From Bradyrhizobium centrolobii (GTDB lineage: Bacteria > Pseudomonadota > Alphaproteobacteria > Rhizobiales > Xanthobacteraceae), in the NCBI RefSeq assembly GCF_001641635.1, contig NZ_LUUB01000022.1:151938-215937 (forward strand): a stretch of 64,000 nucleotides of DNA, written 5' to 3'. The position numbers were made by a program, and so were the translations under genes. Positions 51,658 through 60,936 of this stretch are shown in pieces; position 1 is the first letter of the stretch, and each line of letters starts with the position of its first letter. Under the pieces are notes generated by a model. It searched no databases. It was not told the origin of the DNA and saw nothing but the letters and a program-made list of their open reading frames with translations.

Positions 51658-53752
51658 CGTCGTCGGTGCACTCGCCATTCAGATAGGGATCGGCCGGCCG
51701 GAAGAACCGGCTGAAGCCGGGTTTGTCTACAGCGCTGCTTTGTGTCACCACGACGACTTTCGCGGCCGGTATTTCGCCGCATTCCTTGTTCGCCTTGTTG
51801 AAAAACTTGCGCTGCGGCAGGCCGGGCTTGATGCGCATTCGTGTTCCCGGAACCATCCTCGCAACGAGCGAGTCCGCATAGTCGAGCAGGCGCGCGTAGC
51901 CGGGCTCGGTCTTCGGCAACTTCTCGCCACCCGGCGGCATCAGGTTCTCCGCACCGAGGCCGCGTAGGCGCGTGCGCAACTTGCCGGAGTCGGGATCGCC
52001 CGGATAGATCCAGCCGTCCTGCGACAGCATGAAGCGCAGCACCGTCGTATCCTTCTCCGCGTCCGATTGACCCGGCTTCAGGCCGAAATCGGAGTGACAG
52101 CCGAGGCAGTGCTTTTCGACGAGGCCCTTTCGCAGCGTCGTGAGGCGATCGCGGTTCTGGGCGTCCTTGGCGACCAATGCCGCGAGTTGATCGATCTGCG
52201 CCTGGCTGCGAATGTCGCAAGGCAGTGGTTGCGGCGCTTCGCCTGAGGCGCGGTCGATGCGGATCACGGTCTGGTTCTTGTCCTCGACCAGCCAGATCGC
52301 GCCATCCTCGGCGACCGTCATGCCGACCGGCGCGCCTTGCGGCCGCGCACCGTTGACCCGATGCCAGCCGGCGATCAGTTCCTCGAACGGCGCGGCTGCG
52401 ACCTCGCCGGCGTCGGTCTGGAAGCTGCGGGTCGGCTCAGCCGCGCAACTGACGTGGTAGCGCACCGGCGCCGGGCTCGGCTTTGGAAAGCCGCGATCGT
52501 CGACGTCGTAGACGAGGATGCGGCTGCCGGTCGGGCGATAGCCGTGCAGGCCGACCAGCAGCTTGCCCTCCAGCTCCGGAAATTTGGCGCCGTGATAATA
52601 GAGCATCGCCAGCGGCGCGCCGTGCGGCGGCATCAGCGAAAATGGTGCCTTGTACAACGCATTGCTGGTGCAGAGCGCCTTGTAGGGCCCGGACTGCAGC
52701 ACGCTTTTGAATTCTAGGCTCGGCGTCGACAGATCGTAGCAATAGGGCCAGCCATAGTGCTTGCCCTGTTCGATCGCGTTGATCTCCTCGTTCGGTTTGA
52801 AGGTGTCGGGCAGATCGCGGCCGTTCTCGCCTTGCAGGAAGGCGTAGCCGGCATCAGGGAAATTCGGATGCAGCGCCAGCGCCATGGAGTTGCGTAAGCC
52901 CCGTGCATAGACCTCGTGCGGCGGATTCGGATCGTTCGGGTTCAATGCCGGAAAAATGCCGCCCGCAGGCGGCGTGAACAGCCAGATCGCGGCCATGGAA
53001 GAGGCACCTTCGGCCGCCGCGCACGGCTTCCTGATCGGCGCCGGCGTGATGCAGTCGTCGCTGTGCGAGCCGATATTGACGAACAGCCGCCCGTTGCGAT
53101 CGAACACGAATTGCTTGAGCGGATGCGCGCTCTCATCCAGCTTGGTGCCGTCAGGCAGCGTGATCCGGCGACCGGGCAGGCGATGGACGATGGTCTCGAC
53201 CGTGCTGCGCGGCTTGTCCGCGAGCGGATCGAAGCGGAAGATCGTTTCGGCGGTCGAAGCATAGAGCTTCCTGTCCGGGCCGAGCACGAGGCCGAAGGGA
53301 TATTCGATGGCAGTCAGGAGTTCCTTGAACCGCTTGCCTTCAGGAGCGTGCGGATCGAGCAGCAGGAGCCGCCCATCGCTGTGGCCCCAGCCACCCATGT
53401 CGGCGACCACGAACAGGTCGCGGCCGGGCACCTGGATGATCGAGCGTGGAAACTTCAGATGGTCGTCTTCGCTGGCGACGAGGCCGGCGCAAAATCCAGC
53501 CTTCATGTCGATCTGGATTCGGGGAAAGGCGAGATCGCCGCTGCCGCAGGCTTCCGTGCCGATCGCATAGCCGCTCTTGCGGACCGGTTCCGTTGACGCG
53601 ACCGGGGCGAGGCCGAGCAGGGCTGCGGCGCCGGCCGCCAGCAGCAATCGCAGGCGCCGGCGATCAAACCAGATTGTGAAGCAGTTCACGGAAGCACCCC
53701 CAACTTTCGTCGTAGGTTGTTCCATGCCGTCCGCCGTCCAGTTGATCATCAC
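51614..53752 (-). CDS. PQQ-dependent sugar dehydrogenase with C-terminal cytochrome c
   Basis: The protein (712 residues from the first ATG) has a hydrophobic export segment (RLRLLLAAGAAALLGLAPVA). A soluble aldose/sorbosone-dehydrogenase-type propeller follows (PFGLVLGPDRKLYASTAETI, YARGLRNSMALALHPNF, PYCYDLSTPSLEF, MLYYHGAKFPELEGKLLVGL, APVGMTVAEDGAIWLVED). It ends with a c-type cytochrome, heme site CLGCH near 547-551 and Met ligand in LMPPGGEKLP. The fusion would pass electrons from sugar oxidation to the respiratory chain. ATG 53725 is an alternative start. The SMP-30 gene overlaps its end. Confidence 0.87.
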   Translation of the reverse strand: MMINWTADGMEQPTTKVGGASVNCFTIWFDRRRLRLLLAAGAAALLGLAPVASTEPVRKSGYAIGTEACGSGDLAFPRIQIDMKAGFCAGLVASEDDHLKFPRSIIQVPGRDLFVVADMGGWGHSDGRLLLLDPHAPEGKRFKELLTAIEYPFGLVLGPDRKLYASTAETIFRFDPLADKPRSTVETIVHRLPGRRITLPDGTKLDESAHPLKQFVFDRNGRLFVNIGSHSDDCITPAPIRKPCAAAEGASSMAAIWLFTPPAGGIFPALNPNDPNPPHEVYARGLRNSMALALHPNFPDAGYAFLQGENGRDLPDTFKPNEEINAIEQGKHYGWPYCYDLSTPSLEFKSVLQSGPYKALCTSNALYKAPFSLMPPHGAPLAMLYYHGAKFPELEGKLLVGLHGYRPTGSRILVYDVDDRGFPKPSPAPVRYHVSCAAEPTRSFQTDAGEVAAAPFEELIAGWHRVNGARPQGAPVGMTVAEDGAIWLVEDKNQTVIRIDRASGEAPQPLPCDIRSQAQIDQLAALVAKDAQNRDRLTTLRKGLVEKHCLGCHSDFGLKPGQSDAEKDTTVLRFMLSQDGWIYPGDPDSGKLRTRLRGLGAENLMPPGGEKLPKTEPGYARLLDYADSLVARMVPGTRMRIKPGLPQRKFFNKANKECGEIPAAKVVVVTQSSAVDKPGFSRFFRPADPYLNGECTDDDGYYIRQEFLVPVQ

Positions 53753-53891
53753 CCGCCTGTGATCAAACCCACCAAGGCCGACACACCGACCAATATCCGT
53801 AGATTCCCTTACCGGGCTTGGCCCGAATATTTCTCGGCTGTTTCTGGTGGTATCGCTTTGCCATCCAAATCGCTCTCTACAGGAGGCGTAT

Positions 53892-54125
53892 ATGGTTCAG
53901 GTGTATTTTCACTACTCCAATACTGAAGGCACGCTGATCGATCGCTGCGGCACCGCGGTCGCCAACCTGACTGAGGCGCGCGACCGCGCCGCCCAGATCA
54001 TGCGGTCGATGATCCTGACGCCCAGCGCTGAAGACTGGCGCGACTGGGTGATCCATGTCAGCGATGACGACGGCGAGGAGATTTTTGACCTCCCCTTCAC
54101 ATCCATGCTGGGCAAGCCGCATTGA
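53892..54125 (+). CDS. DUF6894-type small protein
   Basis: The 77-residue protein with AGGAGG five bases before ATG 53892 reads MVQVYFHYSNTEGTLIDRCG, then LTEARDRAAQIMRSMI and a DDDGEEIFDLPF end. I recognise it as the DUF6894 family, short acidic cytoplasmic proteins often present in many copies in Bradyrhizobium. The function is unknown. The beta-strand, helix, beta-strand layout suggests a compact single domain. Confidence 0.85.
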   Translation: MVQVYFHYSNTEGTLIDRCGTAVANLTEARDRAAQIMRSMILTPSAEDWRDWVIHVSDDDGEEIFDLPFTSMLGKPH

Positions 54126-54135
54126 GGCAGGTGCC

Positions 54136-54312
54136 ATGTTGTTCGCTTCACTGAGCCTGCTCTGTCAGCCCCTGAGCTTCGTTGCCACCAAATGGCAGCA
54201 GCTGGTACGGATTGCAGCCAACCCCTACCGCCCCGAGCTTCACTACATGCGCGGGCCCGGGCCGAAATGGCACGCCAAGCATCAGGCCCGCCGTCGCGAC
54301 GGCGCGCTCTGA
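54136..54312 (+). CDS. Possible 58-residue small protein
   Basis: This frame starts ten bases after the DUF6894 stop, with GAGGCAGG upstream. It encodes a hydrophobic start (MLFASLSLLCQPLSFVATKW) followed by a basic tail (GPKWHAKHQARRRDGAL). Spacing and ribosome site favour a real gene co-transcribed with its neighbour, but no family is recognised and the frame could be chance. Confidence 0.4.
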   Translation: MLFASLSLLCQPLSFVATKWQQLVRIAANPYRPELHYMRGPGPKWHAKHQARRRDGAL

Positions 54313-54344
54313 ACGCTGCCGTTTCTCAGCTGATCTCTGTCTCC

Positions 54345-54501
54345 TCGTCATCATGGCCGGGCTTGTCCCGGCCATCCACGTTCTTCGACGCGGGCGCCAA
54401 GGGGTGGATGCCCAGGACCCGGCTTCGCCAAAGGCTTCGCCGGGCTATTCAGTCTTGGGCCGGCGAAGCTTCAGCAAAGACGGCAAGCCCGGCCATGACG
54501 A
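54345..54501. repeat. MITE-like element with terminal inverted repeats
   Basis: The ends TCGTCATCATGGCCGGGCTT and CAAGCCCGGCCATGACGA are inverted copies apart from a 3-base insertion. The 157-bp interior has further dyads (GGCTTCGCC...). It has no coding capacity. The CATGGCCGGGCTTGTCCCGG type of end is familiar from Bradyrhizobium intergenic repeats. Confidence 0.7.
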
Positions 54502-54514
54502 GAAGAAGACAGAG

Positions 54515-55288
54515 TTAGCGTCCGGTAAACTTCGCCTTGCGTTTCTCGACGAAGGCGTTGCGACCTTCGATCGCATCTGCGCTCTTGCGGATGGAGGCCT
54601 GGAGCTCGATCTCGCGGCGGAACTGCGCCTCGTAGGTCGCATGCTCGCTCTCCTCAACCAGCGCCCGCGTGGCGACCAAAGCGCGCGTCGGGCCCTCGGC
54701 GAGGCGACACGCCAGGGTCAGAGCCTCCTCCATCAGCTTGGCATCGTCGACGACCTGCCGCACCAGGCCGATCTCATGCGCGCGTTCGGCCGATAGCGGC
54801 TCGTTGAGCAGCATCAGCTCGAGCGCGCGCTGCCGGCCGATCAGCCGCGGCAACAGCCAGGTCGAACCGAGATCGGGGACGAGCGCGATGCGGCTGAACA
54901 CCTGTATGAAGCTCGCCGACCGCGCCGCGATGATCATGTCGCCGGCCATCGCCAGGCTGAAGCCGCCGCCCGCCGCGACGCCGTTGACGGCCACGACAAC
55001 AGGCACGCGGCACTCGCGCAGCGCCTTGAACGCCGGCCAGTAGAAGCGCATGACGCCGGCCGCGATGTCCTCGCCGAGCGCCGCGGAGGCCTTCAGGTTC
55101 TGGCCCGAGCAGAAGCCGCGGCCCGCGCCGGTCAGCACCAGGGCGCGAATATCCTCGTCCCGCGTCATCTCGGCGACAGCGGCAGCGAGCGCGCCGAGCA
55201 GGTCCGGCGTCATCGCGTTCAGGCTTGCCGGCTCGTCGAGCGTCAAAATCCCGACCGCGCCATCCCGCGCCTGTTTCACACCAGCCAT
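54515..55288 (-). CDS. Enoyl-CoA hydratase/isomerase (PaaG-like)
   Basis: Crotonase-superfamily protein of 257 residues with LTLDEPASLNAMTPDLLGAL, the oxyanion-hole segment GAGRGFCSGQNLKA and VNGVAAGGGFSLAMAGD. VPDLGSTWLLPRLIG places an Asp where PaaG isomerases have their catalytic acid, and the usual hydratase Glu is not obvious. An isomerase of the phenylacetate or a similar ring-opening type is the best guess. The gene is monocistronic and divergent from the gamma-glutamyltransferase-like gene. Confidence 0.9.
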   Translation of the reverse strand: MAGVKQARDGAVGILTLDEPASLNAMTPDLLGALAAAVAEMTRDEDIRALVLTGAGRGFCSGQNLKASAALGEDIAAGVMRFYWPAFKALRECRVPVVVAVNGVAAGGGFSLAMAGDMIIAARSASFIQVFSRIALVPDLGSTWLLPRLIGRQRALELMLLNEPLSAERAHEIGLVRQVVDDAKLMEEALTLACRLAEGPTRALVATRALVEESEHATYEAQFRREIELQASIRKSADAIEGRNAFVEKRKAKFTGR

Positions 55289-55409
55289 GTCGCTCCTCCC
55301 TGTGGATGTTCACGTTGCCGGCAATGTGCCATTGTCCGCGCGCTCCGCCAATCGCGAAGCTGAGACGTCAACGCAACGAAGCTAAGACCACCGAAGACAA
55401 GACGACATC

Positions 55410-56999
55410 ATGCCTCACCAGTTCAGCCTCGCCCAAATCATCCGCAAACCCGCTGTCAAGGCCAAGGGCGGCATCGTCGCCGCGCAATCGCGCCAAGCAG
55501 CCGAGGTGGGCGCAGAAGTGCTGGCGGCGGGCGGCGACTGCGTTGACGCGATCGTCGCGACCACCTTCGCGCTGAACGTGCTGGAGCCCTGGATGAGCGG
55601 CATGGGCGGCGGCGGCGCCATGGTGCTCTACCGCGCCAAGGAAAATCGCTACGAGGTGATCGACTACGGCATGCGCGCGCCGCAGAGCCTGCGCGTCGCC
55701 GACTATCCGCTCACCGGGCAGGGCGCGGCCTCCGACCTGTTTCCCTGGCCGCGGGTGAAGGACGACCGCAACATTCACGGCCCCGGCTCGATCGCGGTGC
55801 CCGGCGTCGTCGCCGGCATGGAGGAAGCGCATCGCCGCTACGCCAAAATGCCGTGGAAGGACCTGCTGGCCCCGGCGGCGAAGATTGCCGGCGAAGGCCT
55901 GCTGGTCGACTGGTGGACAACGCTGATGATCGCGAGCACCGCCGCCGACCTCAGGCGTTATCCTGCGAGCGCGGAATGCTTCCTAAAGGACGGCCTGCCG
56001 CCGAACGCTCCGTGGGGGATCAAGGCCGAGACGCGGCTGCCGCAGGACAGACTGAAGGCGACGCTATTGCATCTCGCCGCCGCCGGCCCGCGCGATTTCT
56101 ACCAGGGCGACCTCGCCAACAGCATTGCGTCCGACATCAAGGTCGACGGCGGCTCGCTGTCGGTGGAAGATCTCGCCGCGTTCCGCGCGCATCTGCGCGA
56201 GCCGCTCGCGATCCCCTATCGCGACGGCAAGGTCTTTGCGACGCCGGAGCTGACGGCCGGGCCGACGATGGCGCACGCGCTGCGCCTGTTGCAGCAGAAT
56301 CTGAAGCCGGGGAGCATACCGGATGCCGCCGCCTACGCCGAATATGCGCTCGCCTTGCAATCGGCCTATCGCGCGCGGCTTGACGACATGGGCGATGCCG
56401 ACGGCAAGCGCTCGCTCGGCGCGGAGTATCTGGCGCCGTCCTGCACCACGCATTTCTCCGTGGTCGATCGCGACGGCAACATGGCGGCGGTGACGCAGAC
56501 GCTGCTCTCCACCTTCGGCTCGAAATATGTGACGCCGCACACCGGTATCCCCATGAACAACGGCATCATGTGGTTCGATCCGACGCCGGGCACGACCAAC
56601 TCGCTGGCTCCCGGCAAGCGCTGCCTCACCAACTACACGCCCGTTATCGCCGAGACCAGGGACGGCAAGCGTCTCGCCGTCGGCGCCTCCGGCGGCCGCC
56701 GCATCCTGCCGGCAGTGATGCAACTCGTCTCCTTCGCAATGGACTTTGGCATGGACCTCGACGCCGCGATCCACCAGCCACGCATCGACGCCAGCGAGGG
56801 CGCGGTCGTGATCGGCGACGCCCGCCTGCCGGCGGACGCAGGCAAGGCGCTCGGGGCACGCTTCGACTATGAGGAGACGCAGGTGCAGGCCTTGCCGATG
56901 AAGTTCGCCTGCCCGAGCGTGGTGATGCGCGATGGCGACACCAATTCCGGCGCGGTGGAGATTTTCCAGCCCTGGGCCGATGCCGTCGCCGAATCCTGA
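55410..56999 (+). CDS. Gamma-glutamyltransferase family protein
   Basis: Ntn-hydrolase-type proenzyme of 529 residues. The large-subunit part contains GIVAAQSRQAAEVGAEVLAA, GGDCVDAIVA and EPWMSGMGGGGAMVLYRAKE. The small subunit begins at a probable nucleophile Thr346 in CTTHFSVVDRDGN, and GMPMNNG-type and GASGGRRILPAVMQ segments follow. No signal peptide is visible, unlike periplasmic GGTs, so a cytoplasmic role or a related acylase activity (as in PuuD-independent polyamine breakdown) is possible. The start has no strong ribosome site (AAGACGAC). Confidence 0.88.
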   Translation: MPHQFSLAQIIRKPAVKAKGGIVAAQSRQAAEVGAEVLAAGGDCVDAIVATTFALNVLEPWMSGMGGGGAMVLYRAKENRYEVIDYGMRAPQSLRVADYPLTGQGAASDLFPWPRVKDDRNIHGPGSIAVPGVVAGMEEAHRRYAKMPWKDLLAPAAKIAGEGLLVDWWTTLMIASTAADLRRYPASAECFLKDGLPPNAPWGIKAETRLPQDRLKATLLHLAAAGPRDFYQGDLANSIASDIKVDGGSLSVEDLAAFRAHLREPLAIPYRDGKVFATPELTAGPTMAHALRLLQQNLKPGSIPDAAAYAEYALALQSAYRARLDDMGDADGKRSLGAEYLAPSCTTHFSVVDRDGNMAAVTQTLLSTFGSKYVTPHTGIPMNNGIMWFDPTPGTTNSLAPGKRCLTNYTPVIAETRDGKRLAVGASGGRRILPAVMQLVSFAMDFGMDLDAAIHQPRIDASEGAVVIGDARLPADAGKALGARFDYEETQVQALPMKFACPSVVMRDGDTNSGAVEIFQPWADAVAES

Positions 57000-57090
57000 G
57001 CGCCACGACTCCTCCATATTTGCGCGCGACATCGCGATCGATGTCCGTTCATCGAACGGACAGATGCGTGCCTAACAGGAGAGATTTCCG

Positions 57091-57309
57091 ATGAAGAAAC
57101 TTGCGCTCGCCGCGACATTGATCATCACGGCCGGCTTCACCATGCCGAGCGCGGCATTCGCCAGGGGCGGCCATGGTCATGGTCACGGACACCACGGCGG
57201 ATACCATGCACATCGCCATGCCGTGCCGCACGGATGGTATCATGGGCGCAAGGTTGGCTGGCGCGGCAGGGGGTGCCCGCCCGGGCTTTGGAAACAGGGC
57301 CGCTGCTGA
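57091..57309 (+). CDS. His-rich small exported protein
   Basis: The 72-residue protein has AGGAGAG upstream and a signal peptide (MKKLALAATLIITAGFTMPS, then AAFA). The mature part has a GHGHGHGHHGG-type run and ends GCPPGLWKQGRC with two Cys. The His cluster suggests binding of Ni, Cu or Zn in the periplasm; the GCPPGL...C end occurs in other small exported rhizobial proteins. Function unknown. A good terminator follows at 57333-57364. Confidence 0.82.
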   Translation: MKKLALAATLIITAGFTMPSAAFARGGHGHGHGHHGGYHAHRHAVPHGWYHGRKVGWRGRGCPPGLWKQGRC

Positions 57310-57332
57310 CGCCCCCATCTGCAACTGATGCG

Positions 57333-57364
57333 AGGCGCCGCCCGTGACTGGGCGACGCCTTTTT
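57333..57364 (+). terminator. Rho-independent terminator after the His-rich gene
   Basis: AGGCG-CCGCCC-GTGACT-GGGCGA-CGCCT forms a GC stem with one interior mismatch and is followed by TTTTT on the plus strand. There is no T-tract on the other strand, so it serves only the plus-strand gene. Confidence 0.85.
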
Positions 57365-58655
57365 AAATTCCCAACCGGTCTCGCACGCGGCCTGTGATCA
57401 CCGCGCTCGTGACCGCCACCGGCCAGAACGCATGCATCGGGATCGGCTTGATGCCGGTGATGGGCATGTCGATCTCGGCCTTGGCGCCGCCGACAAGGCG
57501 GCGCGCGAGCTGCGCGCCCATCGCGGTCGAGAGCGCGACGCCGCGGCCGTTGCAGCCGAGCGAGATCAGGATGTTTTCCGCCGGCTCATGAACGTGCGGA
57601 TAATGATCCTTGGTGATCGCGAGCCGGCTGTTCCAGCCATGGGTCCAGGCGACGCCCTTGAGCTGCGGCCACAGCCGCTCGGCGTAGCGGATGAGATAGG
57701 CGACGTCGGAGGGCGACTTGATCCAGCGCATCGGGCCGCGGCCGCCCATCAAGAGACGATTACGCTGATCGATGCGGTAGTAGACCGTGATGTGTCCGCT
57801 CTCGTAGAGGACGGGGCGCGTCGGCATGATCGAACGGGCTACCTCGTCCGAGAGCGGCGCGGTGGCCGCGATCGACGAAAACACCGGCACGATGGTGCGG
57901 CGGAGCGCCGGCCAGAGATCATCGGTAAAACCGTTGGTGGCGAGCAGGACTTTGTCGGCATGCACCACCGCACGCGGGGTTTCGATGCGCCAGCGCGTGC
58001 CCTCGCGGCGCAGTGACAGCGCTGGCGTCTCACCATGGACCTTCGCGCCGGCGGAGATCGCGGCGCGCGCAAGTCCGCGGGCGTAGCTGAGAGGATGCAG
58101 ATCGCCGCCGCGCGCATCCAGCATGGCGGCGATGTAGCGGTCCGTGCCGGTCATCTCACGCAACTGCTCGCGGTTGAGCAGCGTCACCGGCATGCCGCGA
58201 CGGATGCATTGCTGCGCGGTCTTCTCGATTGCGGCGGCGCTGGCCTCATTGTACGCCGCGCGCAGCGTGCCGTTCTGCCGTGCCTCGCAGGGAATCTGAT
58301 AGCGGCGGATCAGGTCATGCGTGAAATTTGTCGTGCCGTAGGAGAATTCGATCATGCGGCGGCCGAGATCTGGGCCGAAATCGGCTTCGATCTGGTCGGG
58401 ATCGTGCTTCAGGCCCGGATTGGTCTGGCCGCCATTGTTGCCGGAAGCGCCCCAGCCTGGCTCCTGCGCCTCCAGCACCAGCGCCTCGACGCCCTGCTCC
58501 GCCAGATGCAGCGCGGTGGAGAGACCGGTGAAGCCGCCGCCGATGACGGCAACCGAGACGTTCTTGCCCGCGTCGAGCGGCGGCGTCGTGATCGGCGCCA
58601 CCGCCGTGTCGGCATAGAGTGAGGGCGGCAAAGGCAGGCGCGCGGACGCGTTCAT
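57363..58655 (-). CDS. FAD-dependent amine/amino-acid oxidase (PuuB/DAO family)
   Basis: The 430-residue flavoprotein has the GxGxxG site VAVIGGGFTGLSTALHLAEQ (33-52), GWGASGNNGGQTNPG, a middle substrate domain and a DAO-type end (GCNGRGVALSTAMGAQLARR). It resembles gamma-glutamylputrescine oxidase and related glycine/sarcosine-type oxidases. It lies 12 bp beyond the ABC ATPase on the same strand, so it most likely oxidises the compound that the ABC system imports. Confidence 0.9.
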   Translation of the reverse strand: MNASARLPLPPSLYADTAVAPITTPPLDAGKNVSVAVIGGGFTGLSTALHLAEQGVEALVLEAQEPGWGASGNNGGQTNPGLKHDPDQIEADFGPDLGRRMIEFSYGTTNFTHDLIRRYQIPCEARQNGTLRAAYNEASAAAIEKTAQQCIRRGMPVTLLNREQLREMTGTDRYIAAMLDARGGDLHPLSYARGLARAAISAGAKVHGETPALSLRREGTRWRIETPRAVVHADKVLLATNGFTDDLWPALRRTIVPVFSSIAATAPLSDEVARSIMPTRPVLYESGHITVYYRIDQRNRLLMGGRGPMRWIKSPSDVAYLIRYAERLWPQLKGVAWTHGWNSRLAITKDHYPHVHEPAENILISLGCNGRGVALSTAMGAQLARRLVGGAKAEIDMPITGIKPIPMHAFWPVAVTSAVITGRVRDRLGI

Positions 58656-58667
58656 GGCGATGACCGA

Positions 58668-59399
58668 TCAGAGCGGATGCAGCACGCGGCGCAGGAAGTC
58701 TTGCGTGCGCGGATGCTGTGGTTGATTGAGCAGCGCCTTGGCAGGCCCCTGCTCGACGATGACGCCGCCGTCGATGAACAGCACGCGGTCGGCGACGTCG
58801 CGGGCAAAGCCCATCTCGTGGGTCACCACGACCATGGTCATGCCATCGTCGGCGAGCTTGCGCATCACGCCGAGGACGTCGCCGACCAATTCTGGATCGA
58901 GCGCGGAGGTCGGCTCGTCGAACAGGATCGCCTTGGGTTGCATGGCGAGCGCGCGTGCGATCGCGACGCGCTGCTGCTGGCCGCCGGACAGCTGCGGCGG
59001 ATGAGCGTCGGCCTTTTCCGCAAGCCCCACTTGCGCGAGCAGCGCGCGGCCGCGCTCGAGCGCCGCGGCGCGCCCCTCCTTCTTCACATAGAGCGGCCCC
59101 TCGACGACGTTCTCGAGCGCCGTTCGATGCGGAAACAGGTTGAAGCGCTGGAACACCATCGAAACCTGGGTGCGGATCGCCACGATCGACGGCGCATCGC
59201 GGTCGACCTTCAGGCCTTCGACGCTGATCTCGCCGCGGTCGTAGCTTTCGAGCCCGTTGATACAGCGCAGAATGGTGGACTTGCCGGAGCCAGAGGGGCC
59301 GATGATGCAGACCACTTCGCCCTTCTGCACGGATGCCGTGATGCCCTTGAGCACCTCGACCTTGCCAAAACTCTTGTGGACGTCGCTCAGCTCGATCAT
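58668..59399 (-). CDS. Polar amino-acid ABC transporter ATPase
   Basis: GlnQ/HisP-type ATPase of 243 residues with [51 protein letters not shown] and [12 protein letters not shown] 59399 overlaps the permease stop (ATGA); the longer frame to 59663 lies inside the permease gene. It works with the permease and binding protein encoded upstream. Confidence 0.94.
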   Translation of the reverse strand: MIELSDVHKSFGKVEVLKGITASVQKGEVVCIIGPSGSGKSTILRCINGLESYDRGEISVEGLKVDRDAPSIVAIRTQVSMVFQRFNLFPHRTALENVVEGPLYVKKEGRAAALERGRALLAQVGLAEKADAHPPQLSGGQQQRVAIARALAMQPKAILFDEPTSALDPELVGDVLGVMRKLADDGMTMVVVTHEMGFARDVADRVLFIDGGVIVEQGPAKALLNQPQHPRTQDFLRRVLHPL

Positions 59400-60049
59400 C
59401 GCTTGCCGGCCCGCTTCTCGAAGTGACGGACGAGCAGGATCAGCGGGATGCTCATGGTGAGGTACATGAGCGCCACCAGCGTGAACACGCTGGTGTTCTT
59501 GAAGGTCGAGGATGCGATCAGCTTGCCCTGGAGCGCGAGCTCGGCGACCGTTATGGTCGAGGCCTGCGAGGAATCCTTGAGCATCATGATCATGACATTG
59601 CCGTAGGGCGGCAGCACGATGCGCACCGCCTGCGGCAGCACGACGCGGCGCATGGTGAGCCACCAGCCCATGCCGATGGACTGCGCCGCCTCGATCTGCC
59701 CCTTGTCGATCGCCTCGATGCCGGCGCGGAAGTTTTCCGCCTGATAGGCCGAGTACGCGATGCCGAGCCCGAGGATCGCGGCCTGCAGCGCGGTCAGCGT
59801 CACGCCGAGATCCGGCATCACGAAGTAGAGGTAGAACAGGAGCACGATGATCGGGATGCCGCGGATCACGTTGATGAGGCTGGCGCTCAGCCCCGACAGG
59901 ACGCCGATGCCGGAGACCCGCATCATCGCCCAGACGAGGCCGAGCACCGTCGACAGCAGCAGCGAGCCGATGGTGACGACGATCGTGAGCGCGACGCCGT
60001 TCAAAAGGATCGGGAAGAATTCGACGGCGTCGTGCCAGAAGCCTTTCAT
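59396..60049 (-). CDS. Polar amino-acid ABC transporter permease
   Basis: HisM/GlnP-type permease of 217 residues with about five hydrophobic helices and the coupling motif [20 protein letters not shown]. It is the only permease gene in the operon, so the transporter may be a homodimer in the membrane. Confidence 0.93.
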   Translation of the reverse strand: MKGFWHDAVEFFPILLNGVALTIVVTIGSLLLSTVLGLVWAMMRVSGIGVLSGLSASLINVIRGIPIIVLLFYLYFVMPDLGVTLTALQAAILGLGIAYSAYQAENFRAGIEAIDKGQIEAAQSIGMGWWLTMRRVVLPQAVRIVLPPYGNVMIMMLKDSSQASTITVAELALQGKLIASSTFKNTSVFTLVALMYLTMSIPLILLVRHFEKRAGKR

Positions 60050-60094
60050 CGGCCAGCCTTCATCGATCGGACCCTATCGGTCAGCCACTATCGA

Positions 60095-60853
60095 TCAGCC
60101 CTGCGCCTTCAGACCCCATTTATCGAGGATCTTGTCGATGGTGCCGTTGGCCTTCAGCTTCGCAAGCGAGGCGTTGATCTTGCCGAGCAGCGCGGTCTCG
60201 CCCTTGCGCACGCCGATGCCGACCGAGCCGACCGTGACGGGCTTGTAGCCATCGACGAGGCGCACCTCGGGGAAGCCGCCTTGCTTCAGATTGTAGGCGA
60301 GGATCGGATAGTCGGCGTAGCCGGCCTTGAGACGGCCGGTGTTCACGTCGCGCAGGATGTCGGGGATGGTGTCGTAAGCCTTGACGTCGGCGAACAGGCC
60401 GGACTTCTTCAGCGCGTCGACGAAGGCGGTGCCGACCTGGGCGCCGACCGTCTCGCCCTTGAGATCTTCCTGCGAGGCATAGGCCTTGGTGTCGCCCTTC
60501 GGCACCACGAGGCCTTCGCCATAGGTGTAGATCGGGTCGGAGAAGTCGACGACCTCCTTGCGCGGCGGCGTGATGAACATGGCGGCCGCGATGATGTCGA
60601 TCTTGCCTGAGGTCAGCGACGGGATCAGCGCCGAGAACTGCATCGGCTCGATCTGCACATTGAGGCCGGCGTCCTTGCCGATCTCGGTGATGAGATCGAC
60701 CATGATGCCCTGGATGGTGTTGGTCTTGGTGTCGAGGAAGGTGAAGGGAATGCCGGTTGGCGTCGAGCCGACTTTCAGCACCTGTTGCGCCGAGGCCGGC
60801 ATGGCGGCTGAAATCGCGAGCACCGCGAGCGCGGCCTGAACGAAACGCTTCAT
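60095..60853 (-). CDS. Polar amino-acid ABC transporter substrate-binding protein
   Basis: The 252-residue exported protein has a signal peptide (MKRFVQAALAVLAISAAMPA, then SAQ) and a type II fold of family 3 binding proteins (KVGSTPTGIPFTFLDTKTNT, IQGIMVDLITEIGKDAGLNV, FSALIPSLTSGKIDIIAAAM, RDVNTGRLKAGYADYPILAY). GGGGGAT precedes the start. It is first in the binding protein-permease-ATPase-oxidase operon, downstream of the twin operators at 60937-61004. Confidence 0.94.
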   Translation of the reverse strand: MKRFVQAALAVLAISAAMPASAQQVLKVGSTPTGIPFTFLDTKTNTIQGIMVDLITEIGKDAGLNVQIEPMQFSALIPSLTSGKIDIIAAAMFITPPRKEVVDFSDPIYTYGEGLVVPKGDTKAYASQEDLKGETVGAQVGTAFVDALKKSGLFADVKAYDTIPDILRDVNTGRLKAGYADYPILAYNLKQGGFPEVRLVDGYKPVTVGSVGIGVRKGETALLGKINASLAKLKANGTIDKILDKWGLKAQG

Positions 60854-60936
60854 CGCATCCCCCTTTGGGTTCGGCCGATGACGGGGCTCGCGCATGTCGT
60901 GATCGCAGACGTTGCGGGCGAGACCGTTTCGGCTTA

